NCBI GenBank assembly: GCA_022315425.1 | Contig: JAIUPT010000050.1 | Span: forward strand, 992,001-1,056,000 | From: Pseudevernia furfuracea | Taxonomy: Eukaryota; Ascomycota; Lecanoromycetes; Lecanorales; Parmeliaceae | DNA length: 64,000 bases | Direction: 5' to 3' | Shown: piece after piece, positions 45,350 to 56,000 of the stretch | Layout of the letters: every line of letters begins with the position of its first letter | Numbering within the stretch: position 1 is the first letter of the stretch | Position numbers and translations under genes: made by a program | The notes under the pieces: model-generated | Databases searched by the model: none | Seen by the model: the letters and a program-made list of their open reading frames with translations, nothing else | What the model was told of the DNA's origin: nothing

Positions 45350-48300
45350 CCCGAAGAGACTGAGATGGGTTGGTGTAATTTGAAAGACAGAAAAATACTG
45401 TCTTATATAGATTTTCACACTGTTTTGCTATGCATCCATGGCTAGGCTTGATTGTGCCTAAGTAGTTAGGTATGACACCCACTCAAGATTGAGCCACAAT
45501 CACGCTGCTAGAACGCTCGTGCAGGATCCTTTCATGTGCCGCCACGTCAGTACAGTTGACAAGGATTCCTTCAAACATACCTATGTCTTGTATGAAGGCA
45601 TCTAAATAAGGTTTCAAGGCGTCCAGCTTCTCTTATCGTAGTCGCAGCATCACATGTAGCTGTGAGTGAAGGCTGTATCTTGAGTGGCTCCCAGCATTCC
45701 GACACAGCTATGTTGATGCACAATACCACGCTCAGCCTCATTCACTCCGCGTAAAACCCCTCCATCACCGAACACTGGAATCTTGTTTGGGTATTAGCTC
45801 GATTCTGCCAGCCATAATTTACGGCAACGCTCCTTGCTTTACATCTCCAATGGCGTTCAATTCGGCCAGAGCCTATACCTCGAGCTGCCATACCACTTCG
45901 CTTTGGTTGCACAATAGCATTTTGTGCCGTGTTGATTGTGTCACACAAGGCTGCAGTCAGCCTCGTGCTTGTCTGAGCCGTACGCTTTGCGTCATGACGG
46001 TCCTCAAGCCGTTTTCCAACTGTTTGCAGAAAATTTTGGAGCAATTGGTCAGATCTCACGTGACCAGAATCAGCGACACACCAGAACAGACCAAAGGGCA
46101 AAAAGCGTGCGCTGTTGGACACTAAAGCATCTTCGATTTCGACCTCAAACCCCGACGATCGCGGGCATGGTAGAAACTGGCCACTTTAGCTGTCAAGAGT
46201 TCGCATTGAGATCATTACACACAGCAAATGATTTGCTGGCTACCACCATTGACGGCGATTTTCGACTCACCCTTTGAAGCCATCTTATACATCTTATATT
46301 CCTAGATATAGTTCGCCGAAACCTTGCATCATATCTTCACAAAATTTTCCTAGAGCTTTGCCACTGTTCAAGTTTTGCGCAAATATTGGAAGACTCTTCA
46401 ATGCAGATGACGCCGAATGCACGCTGTCTAGCATATCTCTTAGCGTTATCAGACACTCATAGCGGAAGTACGTTTCTTGTCAGACATGATTGATTGAGCT
46501 TCGTTGATTTCTAGGGCTTCCTACCCGCAAAGATTGCCACTTTGTTAGCCTCGGCTTTGAGGAACACATCATCTGGGATGAGAGGAAGCAACTTTGCTCC
46601 AATGCAACAGGTGGTTTGGCTCAGTTCCTGGACCGGCTTTGATCAGCGCTGACACCCTTCCTAAAATTTCCCTTGGGTCCCCTTTATCGACTTGATCTAT
46701 CTTCGAGTCTATACCTTTGGTCTGCCCACGGATTGGTCATGACCTGAGTTGTCTTTGTCGCAGCGAAGGATTTCCTCACCATTTTTGAAGATTGGCGGCA
46801 GTTCAGATGGCATCTAGCAGTTTGCACCGGCGTGTTCAGTTGCTTATGTGCAGTATTGTAAGCGATGACTAACGTACTGCACGCCTGGAAATAAGACCAG
46901 TGGGGAAAGCGGTATGACTGCTGGCATCCGGCAGTCTATCACTCACGTACTGCATCTTTGAACTCGTTCGTCTAGCACGTGCAACCCGCCTTTCCTGGAG
47001 CTCCGCCTCTTGTATTGCATTTCAAAATCAACGAGGAGTCCTGATCTAGGCTACGGGCAGCAAGGTCTGCTGCTCATTGCAAGGAGGACTTCACACTGTT
47101 CAGCTTTCAGCTACATCTGGAAATTCAATAGGATAGCAGCAAAGATCGTTTGGTTGTCGCCTCAAAAGACGATGCAATCATCTCAGATTGGTGAAATGTC
47201 TGCTACAACGCCACGAACCGATATATGCTCGTCTCTTGAAGGATACAAGCCCAGCAAATTGATAAACAGGCCGGGTGTCATGAGGCACCCAATATCTCAA
47301 TAGAGAAAAAAGCCAATCCTAATGCAAAGCTCTGTCACACCAATCGATAAAATGAAATTTGGACGAGGATCTTGCCTTCCGGCATGCGTTATGTGCACCG
47401 TCCCTTCTCACAGGTCTCACGGGTTGCTGAAATTTGGGTTTTTAACGAAGCTAAACGCAGTTCTTATACCATATTACCTGGATTAAGTGGCGGACGGAGG
47501 CAATGGACTCTACTCCCGCGCCGGCTTTCCCCGGGATCTCGATCCAGTCTCCACACATCCTTGGCTGGTCAGATTATGAGGCTTTTCTTCCCCTTTGTTC
47601 AAGACGTAGAATCTCTAACGAGACCCAGGTAATTTTCGTACAGGAGACCAGAACAAGGAACCAGGCGCTGAAACATCTGGGCTTGCTCCCCCGCCCTCTT
47701 CCCCAAGCAGTTTTGCTCAGCTAGTTCCCCTCCGCGCAGCACTTTCCCTCAAGACTTTTCCGCTTTTTTACACCTTTATCTTCGTTCAAACGTTCTTCTC
47801 TCCGATTAGCCTCGACCAATGAACCCTTCTCCTTGCAGCAGGGCAGTTATGAAAGCACGCATTTTACGTAATTATCTGTCACCATGCGCGCTCCGCACAA
47901 ATTTCAAGGGTGCATCCATACGGATGGTCACTGATTGTTCCTTAAGTATGTACGTAACTTTTTGAGTCAGAGACGGCTCAGCTTGATGTGCTGGTACTCG
48001 TCACTCTTGGAAGTTGAGGTCAGAACGAAGTAAGAGGCCAGCGTGGATGGTTCTTTCCGCTGCGTTCACCTATCCTGTCCCCAAACTTTCTTCTTGACGG
48101 ATGGGAGTGACCTACTCCGAACAGATTATGGCAATTTCCTTGGGGTTTCGAAAGCTTTTGCCTGCTGCAGCACTGTTTTCGCTGAAGATCGTCGTTGTGG
48201 CACCTGAACTGCGTACCAAGAGGTCCTGGATCTGAGTCAACGGTGATCATCGCTTGCGAGTTTCAGCCTAAATATAGCCGCATATTAGGGTTCTTTAGGC

Positions 48301-48474
48301 CCCAATCAGCAGTGCAGTAACCCAGCCAAGCCCCTAGAGCGGCGTTTACGCGTGCCATGGGGCTCCACAATTTCCGGAGCTAAGTGTATGGCACGATCAC
48401 TCTCCGCACGACTGACGATAAGCAGCGTCTTCGTCTCTTCGGGGATCCTTCGGCTTGGACAAAACGCTGTAAGC
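45350..48474. other. Intergenic, no supported gene
   Basis: 3.1 kb with scattered short frames on both strands. The longest ATG frames (45742..46122 minus, 46274..46462 plus, 47010..47303 plus) show no known motif or splice partners. The stretch may contain decayed genes that I cannot recognise. Confidence 0.5.
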
Positions 48475-49403
48475 ATGAAAGATAGGAAGGTGCTGGAGAC
48501 GAATAGCGATGTGGGAACCAGGACTACTGTCATTTACTGGGCTTTCCTCATCCTCCTTGGTAATATATGTATTTGGCAGCAGGCCACGTTCGAAGCCAAT
48601 GATGATAATACGGGAGAATCCGGATATGACCAAAGTTATGTGCCGCCCAGGAACAAATGCCAGCATGTTTGCGGGTTCGAACGGAACTTTCCACAAAAGG
48701 GCCATCGACGCTTCCTTCATCCAAGAGAATGGCTGTACTGATCCGTGCAATTTGGCCAACATCCCTAGCATCTTCCGTAACCAGAATGAGCTGGTGCTGC
48801 TCAAACCTTCGGAAGCTCTCCTATGGAACAACACCCTACCAGGAACCAAATACCAAAGATAAAACGGCTCATGACCGCCGACTCACCGAGAATAAAGCCT
48901 TCAACATCAACTACTACTCTCTCCCCTTCATCCTAGTTCAAGGCTTCATAGTCGCTCTTTTCGGACGACGAGGTCCCCGGGAGGCCCGCGATGTGATCTA
49001 TATCAACCTCTTCATGGAACGTCCCATATCCAATCGACCTCCTCTAACCAGAGTCCAAGAAGGCTTTTTTAGAGTACTTGCCGCGCTGAATTACCTCTTC
49101 GCTTGTGCTGTGGTTATCTTTTGCGCGCCGCTGTTCATCATCAGTATTGTGGCGCAAGAGCTCCAGGTCTGGACGCAGCAGCCTGAGTCGGAGTCTCCAT
49201 ATCAGGTGGGCCAATGGTCTGTCTGGGCGTACACGGTGCTAGTGATATTGGAGGCTTTGATCGCGAGGTGCCATTACAAGTTGGTTCACGGCATCGCTCT
49301 TGGTTGTCGAGCTGTTGGTCACCGAATACTTTCATGCTTCTCTCGCCGTGGAAAACCTTCAAATCCGAGAAAAGAGCATGCTACGGCCGAATTTACCGAC
49401 TAG
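48475..49403 (+). pseudogene. Fungal multi-pass membrane protein with a frameshift
   Basis: The first exon (48475..48559) includes a membrane segment VIYWAFLILL. A 76-nt intron (GTAATA...AAAG) leads to an extracellular-looking part: a Cys-containing stretch, NASMFAGSNGTFHKRAIDAS, FIQENGCTDPCN and ALLWNNTLPGT. Near 48855 the frame must shift; no GT donor allows an intron there. After the shift come YYSLPFILVQGFIVALFGRR and two more membrane segments (CAVVIFCAPLFIISIV, VWAYTVLVILEAL), ending at TAG 49401. I know similar fungal proteins without an assigned function. It is either a recent pseudogene or a one-base error. Its stop codon touches the truncated end of DIRS copy 2. Confidence 0.65.
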
Positions 49404-50311
49404 GTACCTCGTAGACGACGAGTACCATCTAGGACCCTCTTTAGCCCTGCAGAGTGAAAGACTTTCAAGTCTTCAAATCCCATATCCACATGGGCTGACC
49501 TAACGCCGGTTAGGTATGCCTCAATGGACTTCGTCTCGATCCGCTTGGCACTCAGGGACGCTACCCAGCTGCCTAGCGAGAGAAAGGTCGCTGGGAAGGC
49601 GGGATTGATGCCGTTCATCGCACAGTAAAAGTTGTAGGACTTGACTGGCGTCGAATATTTCTGGCGGGGTTTCTGTGCCAACCCCGAACCCCACCAGAGA
49701 AGACGACTGACCTCCCGCGACGCGGCTTGATTGTACCACCATTCCGGCGGGTCTCGCCCTGGCGTGGCGGAGTGGTGAACCGATGTTTCGACAAGTGGTT
49801 CAGCTTCTTCGTGTATAAAAGAGACTCTTGGCCCCTCCACTTCCTCCGAATCCGACGAAGAGGACCCCGAGGATGACTCGGGTCGACGGTGATGAGACCG
49901 AGACCGGTGATGAGACCGGTGGTGAGACCGGTGATGGGATTTAGACCCCCGGGGGCGAGATTTGGACCGCGACTTCTTGGCCTCATATTCCTTGAGGAAG
50001 GATGCGAGTTCGTGTTTGTCCAGCCGGGCACGGCGCGACGGCGGAGGGGTTCCATCGATGACCGATGGACTGACTGTCCTGGACGAGACTGGGGAGGCCA
50101 GCGCCTCTGGGGTACCACCACGTGGCGGGGTTTCCAGCACGACTGGGCGACTGCGGCGAGGACGTGACTTCGTAACACCACGAGGTTTGGATGCAGCTGG
50201 GGCAGTGGTTTTTTGGGCCGGTGCCCTCGGTGCGGCCTTCTTTGAGGAAGACGCCTTCTGGGGAGGCTGGTTGGTCGTCCTGGAACGAGTTGTCATAGCT
50301 GAGGAGGCCAT
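49400..50311 (-). CDS. Gag-recombinase fusion ORF of the deleted DIRS copy
   Basis: Open frame of 303 residues from ATG 50311. Residues 1 to about 165 are the DIRS Gag N-terminus (Lys/Pro/Ala-rich, then repeated SHHRSHH-type basic units and a Ser/Asp/Glu-rich stretch). The frame continues without a break into the recombinase core-binding part (EWWYNQAASREVSRLLWW, then SYNFYCAMNGINPAFPATFL), which ends after GTRRLRG. The catalytic half is absent. The deletion is thus in frame, and no stop has arisen. Whether it is expressed is unknown. Confidence 0.7.
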   Translation of the reverse strand: MASSAMTTRSRTTNQPPQKASSSKKAAPRAPAQKTTAPAASKPRGVTKSRPRRSRPVVLETPPRGGTPEALASPVSSRTVSPSVIDGTPPPSRRARLDKHELASFLKEYEAKKSRSKSRPRGSKSHHRSHHRSHHRSRSHHRRPESSSGSSSSDSEEVEGPRVSFIHEEAEPLVETSVHHSATPGRDPPEWWYNQAASREVSRLLWWGSGLAQKPRQKYSTPVKSYNFYCAMNGINPAFPATFLSLGSWVASLSAKRIETKSIEAYLTGVRSAHVDMGFEDLKVFHSAGLKRVLDGTRRLRGT

Positions 50312-50579
50312 TGGAGGATGGAATACGGTGTGAGTGGTCTAGTAATAGAGGAATGTGCTAACGGGAGTAGGATATGGGGTCAGGTGACAGCGTGTCGCTT
50401 GCGTGTCTACGAAAGAATGCTATTGCTCTGATAGAGATCAATATGCAGCTACTTATGCTGCTCCCAAATGAGACCTGTCCCCTGCAAAGGACACGTCTAC
50501 CAAATCCATAAATAGCAACCAACAACCCGCCATGCTATAAGCGATATTAAGGCCCACTAACCCCCTGTCAAGCAGGGCC
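49404..50579 (-). mobile_element. DIRS-like element, copy 2, internally deleted and 3'-truncated
   Basis: About 85% similar to copy 1 by eye where both are present. It keeps the 5' end (to 50579) and gag start, then jumps near 49806 straight to the recombinase start. About 2.3 kb of copy 1 (roughly 30701-33010: rest of gag and the whole RT/RNase H) is missing. The 3' side stops at 49404, inside the recombinase gene, at the stop codon of the neighbouring membrane-protein gene. Target-site repeats were not found. Confidence 0.85.
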
Positions 50580-50581
50580 GA

Positions 50582-50987
50582 AATTTCCAACCACGACCTT
50601 TTCATCGCATTGCAAGGGCATTCCAACAATTTCGGCATCGTTGCACGTTTCGACCTATCGACTTTCATCCAAGGCCAGATGTGGGTGGAGCCGTCGACTA
50701 CAAAGCCTCTGCAGTTCCGCAGATCATCCAGGCCTTCAACAACTTCGCGGTAACATCATCACCGGATGATCAGGCCCATCTTGTCGCCGCCACCAGCTGG
50801 ACTGCTGAACAGCGTGCACCTCAATCCTTCCGACGACGACAAGGGAATTGCTGCGGTCTTCGGTCTCATACAAAATATCGACACTCTGGCTGCGCAGAAA
50901 GGAAATTCGGCTCGGTATCGCTCCGCGAATTATGGTTACAAGGCTCAGCGGATCCTGGAAGGATATGGGAAGGGAAAGCTTGGATAA
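50582..50987 (+). pseudogene. FAD-linked oxidase (berberine-bridge-enzyme-like) remnant
   Basis: C-terminal remnant of a flavin oxidase of the BBE/6-hydroxynicotine-oxidase type. It starts without an N-terminus right after DIRS copy 2: HDLFIALQGHSNNFGIVARF is the typical strand before the substrate domain. After MW a single base is lacking and the frame shifts to GGAVDYKASAVPQIIQAFNN. A stretch of the middle domain is missing near 50790. The end keeps LIQNIDTLAAQKGNSARYRS, as in the family, but stops at TAA 50987 before the usual KYDP..F end. Non-functional. Confidence 0.75.
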
Positions 50988-51861
50988 TTTGTCAAGTGTC
51001 TTAGAGCCAGAACATCACGAAATACGACACTGAGATTTCAGTTCTTCAATTTAATACGGTGGTTCATAGTATTACGTTCATCCCACAGACAGTAACGTTA
51101 TTACTAGAAAGCTTTCATGAAAGCAAGTAATACCTTAATATACGCATTATACCTTGTCTCGACGAAAACCGTCTGACGAGGGTGATATGCAGCCGAGTCT
51201 TCTTCGTCGTCTTCAACGTTCTGACGGAAAATACCATCCATCGCGAACTCCAAGACGTTTGTCTCGACGCGCTGTCTTTCTCAATTCACGCTTGAAATAC
51301 AGAACAAGAGGTTGCTGCGACAATCGCTCGTCGTACAGAGTAAGTCATTCTGTGAGATACGCTCCATCTTCTCCATTTCCTTGTCCGGCAATTTAAAAGA
51401 AATTCCAATCGGTAGAGCGCTCCGCAGTCAAGAGCATAGCGCCTAAAGCCTTTAGCCTGCAGCCTGCAAACACGTACTGCTTATCTGCACTGACTGGCTG
51501 CCAAATTTTGGGTTCGATTCGCGTCATCGGGCCGTTCAGTATCGAAGCGACTTCGACTTGTAAAAAGTTCGCTTTCACTTTTCGAGAGCCTCTCTGGCTG
51601 CCTTGGCAAGCCAAAAGTCGTCCTGAACGTGGCCACAGGAACAAAGAAACGGGTGAGTACAGCGCCTTTTAGCTGGCCCTGTCTGGAACCTTGTATCTCC
51701 TGTCATTTCTAGAGCTTTCTCTTCATGTCCTTTGTCCGCACTTAGCATATATGCGCCTTCTGTCAGCGATCCAATCGACCGTCATCATCATCATCATCAT
51801 CATCGTCATCATCGTCATCATCGTCATCACCAGCACCAGTAACATCAAGCTTGCCTTGAAG
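50988..51861. other. Intergenic with ATC/GTC microsatellite
   Basis: No gene seen from 50988 to 51750. A trinucleotide repeat (ATC with interspersed GTC) at about 51781-51835 lies just upstream of the hypothetical gene at 51862 and would be in its 5' leader. Confidence 0.6.
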
Positions 51862-52434
51862 ATGAGCTTTCCACAACCCACCACTCAGGATGCCAGCACC
51901 AAACGACCCAACATCCAAGATTCCCAGCACAAAGGTACCACACCTCCAGACGGCGTCTCGGGCCAGTACAGAAACGAAAATCTCCCACAGCCGATGTACC
52001 TTCACGCCGCAGTGTACGTGCTCAGCTATGAAGGCTGCGCCTGGCCGGTGAACGAACGACACGACGGTATCTCAGGCGTCTACACCTCGCTCGAGAACGC
52101 AAAGCAGGCTAGTACCCGTTGGCTAAGAGAGCAGCCCAAGCATCGTCACTCGGACCGCTGGGATACACGCATCGCGGATTGGAAGGTCAAGGGGAAGGGC
52201 GGGGATTGGAAGAAGGAGAAGGCCATGGTTGGCCTGGGGTGCTTGGAATCTCGGGTGATGAGGATCAAGAAGTGCGAGGTGCGGATGGACAGTTCTTTGC
52301 CGGACGAGGGCAAGGGTCAAGGTGGAACGAAGGACGAAGTTGGCAGGAATGACGGAGAGAAGGGAGAGAAGGAACGGAAGGATGGTGAGAATGACGAGAG
52401 CGCTGTGGAGGAAATAAAACGCCTGACTATGTGA
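51862..52434 (+). CDS. Hypothetical fungal protein, 190 aa
   Basis: Single-exon frame from ATG 51862. The frame is open further upstream (ATG at 51750), but that part translates a microsatellite into poly-Ile/Val, so the inner ATG is preferred. An N-terminal polar stretch is followed by an ordered block: MYLHAAVYVLSYEGCAWPVN, then GVYTSLENAKQASTRWL, an arrangement I associate with small uncharacterised fungal proteins. The C-terminus is very rich in Lys, Glu, Asp and Gly and probably disordered. No enzymatic motif. Confidence 0.6.
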   Translation: MSFPQPTTQDASTKRPNIQDSQHKGTTPPDGVSGQYRNENLPQPMYLHAAVYVLSYEGCAWPVNERHDGISGVYTSLENAKQASTRWLREQPKHRHSDRWDTRIADWKVKGKGGDWKKEKAMVGLGCLESRVMRIKKCEVRMDSSLPDEGKGQGGTKDEVGRNDGEKGEKERKDGENDESAVEEIKRLTM

Positions 52435-54308
52435 GGTAGCTGAGGTGTTCGTATTGATCTACCGACTAGCTCAGATACTCGGCGGCCTTAATTCACCCAA
52501 CGAAGCCATATCGCTTAGACTTAATTGCACTCACTTGCCTCTGTCGCCGTCCTCACTTTGATTTTGATCTTCGGGATTAAATCCGATGATGTTACACCAA
52601 AGGAAATAAACAGAATATTTTACATGATCATGGTCGGACATTTCAAAAGTGAGCAATGATCGGAGCTAAAAATGTAGCAAATCACTTCGCTCATTCATTT
52701 CACACTTCGTGTACACTTAAAACAGCCGTGCTATGCTCGCATAAAACAATGGGGGGCACCAGAGGTAATACAGAAGCCCCACGTCACCACGGTCGAAGGA
52801 TTCGAGATTACGTAAGAGCGGAGCTGGCAACGGAACTGATGTCCAATTTACTCACCTTGTTCATTCTACTCCAATCGGCTTTGCTGCTCTATCAAGTTGT
52901 TTTTTTTACAATCTTTTTATCTGAGAGATCTGCGGTCACCGGTCACTATGCTGTGTGGGTTGGTGGCGTGGGCTGCGGAGGAGTATCCAATGCAGCAATG
53001 CATGCTTATTCGCGAAGAAAATGTAGTCTTGGGTCCGATGAGATGCTGGATTATTAATAGTGCTCTGTCTTTCCATCCGCTGTCCATGATGTTCAATTTT
53101 CTAGAATGACTAACGTAGCCGCTGCAAGAGGCTGAGTATTTCGAACTCTGATTCTATCCCATCGATTGGCGCCTTGCGTGCAAGGTCTCTGGAATACTGT
53201 ACGTGTGTACCTCGTACTAGTACATGGTAAAGGCCGAGCCCCTGAACTTCAGTCTACTTTGTGGTGAATATCTGAGTATAGTGGGCGTATTTTTAGTAGC
53301 AATAGGGCTAGCCGACCGGCCGTACGATACTGTAACACTAGTGGTTACTTGTATTCAGACCTGATGCCCTCTTGTTGGTGAATATCATTTCTAACAGCCT
53401 GACCTCAATAGGGGTATTTTTGCGAGATGACAATCTCTCATATCCTTAATAATTGGAGTCCTGCCTTGAAACACGGCAATGATGATCTATATCAAGTATA
53501 AAAGTAGTCGGGTCCGTTTTCTCCAGGGTTGATTCAGAACACAGCAGGCTGAAATCGGCTAATATCCTGTCAAGGGTATTTTTTCAACCTGGTCAATCCA
53601 AGGACGTTAAGTCCGACTTACCTCATGTCGTACAAAAAAAAACACGTTGTGCAGCTCGAGATGTCTTGCATAAGGTATTATTGACTGTCTATTATTTGCT
53701 TTATATTCACATCCCTAGCTTTTAGCGACAACAAATCCAAGATATAAAAACGCTTCTACTTTCCTTGAGATGCCATCCAGCCTCGCCGCAAGGTCCACGG
53801 TCTCCTTGAAGTCTGCTAAGCACACATAAAATGTCACAACTCGAAGACCACCACTTCTATTTAAAAACCTCTCAAAAATGACCTGCTCCTGAGCACCTGT
53901 CCCTCTGCTATCAAGGTTGGCCACTGACACCTATTCCATACCTTGTGTCTTTGGAACCGGGAATGTGTATTTCCTCGCACTAAGCGTACGGTATCAGACC
54001 ATAGGGCCAGTCTTATGAGTGAGACCCTTGGATTTTCGGAGTGTCTGAAGACATCGTTTCGCCTGGGTATATACCTTTACGGAGGAAGATTTATATGCTA
54101 TTGTTAGGAACTTCAAAAGAAGGAGGCACGGAAGCTTTGGACTATCAGGAGGGACGGTCTAAATTGGGGTTGAAGGGTCGACGCTGCTGTGGACGGACTG
54201 CTTAAACAGGTTTGAACCAGCGCGGGCCTATAGACGGACGATCCGGACGATCGGCATTTGAACCTTGCATTAGCAACACTGCCATTCGATCAAAGTACCA
54301 GAGAGACG
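52435..54308. other. Intergenic, no supported gene
   Basis: Only short frames. One minus-strand frame at 53715..53930 shows an ordered-looking LRVVTFYVCLADFKETVDLA but no recognisable family and no partners. The region is AT-rich with a poly-A run near 53633. Confidence 0.5.
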
Positions 54309-54824
54309 TCAATGGCAGTGTATTCTGACGAGCTCACGAATCAATGAGACCTGACCCTCCCTGTAAGTTTCCGGGAAGACGCAGCAACATTGCCCTTTGC
54401 AACTTCGAATGGGGCCAGAATCAGACAGCCGTGAGAGGGATGGTGGGGGGAGTAGACCATGTGTCAAGTTTAAAACTCGTACTGATTGAGTCTCCAGGTG
54501 TGTTGCAAGCGGCAATGCCATCTGACCAACCTCTGCGCACCCCGGTCGGCGTTGTGTACTGATGGACCGAGATTGAGATGGACGCTCACCGGGGCTGAAG
54601 ACGTGTCGTAACCCCTTCGCTAAACCTACAGGTCCTTTCGCTAAGTTCGGACTTGCAAATGTCACGGACCCCTGGTTCCTATACTCACTCAGTGTGGCCG
54701 GCATCGCAATGCCTATTGGCTCGTAGGCCGACGTTAGGCACAAATTGTCCATGTCATGGTAGCCTCTAAGCCTTTCTGCTGTTTGAAAGGTGTCACAGAT
54801 TGGTGGAGCCCTGATTCTTTCCAT
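54309..54824 (-). CDS. Doubtful hypothetical protein, 171 aa
   Basis: Intact ATG frame on the minus strand, including YEPIGIAMPATLSEYRNQGS and several Ser/Arg-rich parts. No family is recognised and codon use is not distinctive. A plus-strand frame overlaps part of it. It may be a chance frame. Confidence 0.25.
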   Translation of the reverse strand: MERIRAPPICDTFQTAERLRGYHDMDNLCLTSAYEPIGIAMPATLSEYRNQGSVTFASPNLAKGPVGLAKGLRHVFSPGERPSQSRSISTQRRPGCAEVGQMALPLATHLETQSVRVLNLTHGLLPPPSLSRLSDSGPIRSCKGQCCCVFPETYREGQVSLIRELVRIHCH

Positions 54825-55072
54825 TAAGTGAATGTGTAAGAGATACCTTCACGCGGTCAGGGATGTATATACCAGTGGTCCCAGCTCCATTTCCACCTGT
54901 ATCAAAACAGCAGCAGCAAGATTCAAAAAGTCAAAGCATCTTCTTTATCCCATTCCATCCTGAATTACTCATCTTTCAAAGACAGCTCATTCTCACTCTT
55001 TGTACCCATCTCCTCACAGACATCGCCTCAAAAACTCTGTTCCAAAGCTTCCATCCTCTACTCACCGTTGCA

Positions 55073-55545
55073 ATGTCTCTGAAACAGATCCTCACCTTCA
55101 TCTCGCTCGCAGCCCCCTCATCCGGCTTCATCATCCCCAAGAAACCATCCCAACGGCGTGTACATCGCGACGCCGAACAAGAACGGCACGTATCCACACG
55201 CTCGGATCGGCGACGCCGGTCTAGTGTCACGAGTCTCTGTGCTGCACAGCGTCCGCGCCCGCCAAGGCGCCTTTATAGCGACATCCACGGGGCTGCACCA
55301 GCGGCGCCGTGACAGAGACCGATTGTACGGGTGTGGTAAAAAAATTCGTCGGCCCAATCCTCAACCCACCTCACGATCAGCGGGGAAAACCATGCTTACG
55401 CCCTCTCCGGCGACACGGTCGCCTTCATGTGCAACTGTGGAGGCGACAACCCTTGCTCGGCATCAGAGCTGCACACCGCCTTGGGCATCATAGGCGCCGA
55501 GTGCCTGAACCACCGGGCTGGTATATTGGCTCAGCATCACTTATC
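55073..55545 (+). pseudogene. Broken gene for a small secreted cysteine-containing protein
   Basis: It begins with a signal-peptide-like start at ATG 55073 (MSLKQILTFISLAAPSSG). Coding-looking pieces then follow in different frames: one with a GTYPHARIGDAG block (about 55150-55250), one with paired Cys (about 55285-55345), and one with CNCGGDNPC followed by a helical part ending in a Cys (about 55385-55545). At least two or three frame changes are needed, and no fitting introns are seen. The cysteine pattern and size resemble secreted fungal proteins of unknown role. Function not assigned. Confidence 0.5.
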
Positions 55546-56000
55546 CCTCATTGTTGGCTAATTTGGTCACAATGTGGTGCACATGTGGTAGTGGAGAGAA
55601 GGAACGAAAGGATATTATGAGGGAGACTCACAGGGAAAATGGAGGGAAAAGGGGGAGGGTGACGCTATGAAGGGAACAAGGCGCGTTGACCTGAGAGACA
55701 CCCAATGAAGCCACATTGCTGGCTCGGTTCAGCGGACTTGCCTGTCGTCGTGCCCACTTTAAACCTGTTTTTCTACTCTTCCCCCGCTGAAGTTCTCTCT
55801 ACTCTTTACAGGTGGACGCAAACGTGACAACTCCATGAGCGGAATACATTTGCTTAGCGTGATGAAAAATCGGGGCATAGTAGCAATGAATGCCCCTAAG
55901 AGCTGCGGATAGCTTCCCCTTTGACCTGACTCGACGAGACGGTCTTTTAGCACAGCCAGAATACAGAGTTCCTGATCTGTAGATGTTCTGACAATCTTAT

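Noticed and set aside
48397..48849. Minus-strand frame of 150 codons
   Set aside because: It is a shadow of the plus-strand membrane-protein gene, whose frames carry the recognisable motifs.
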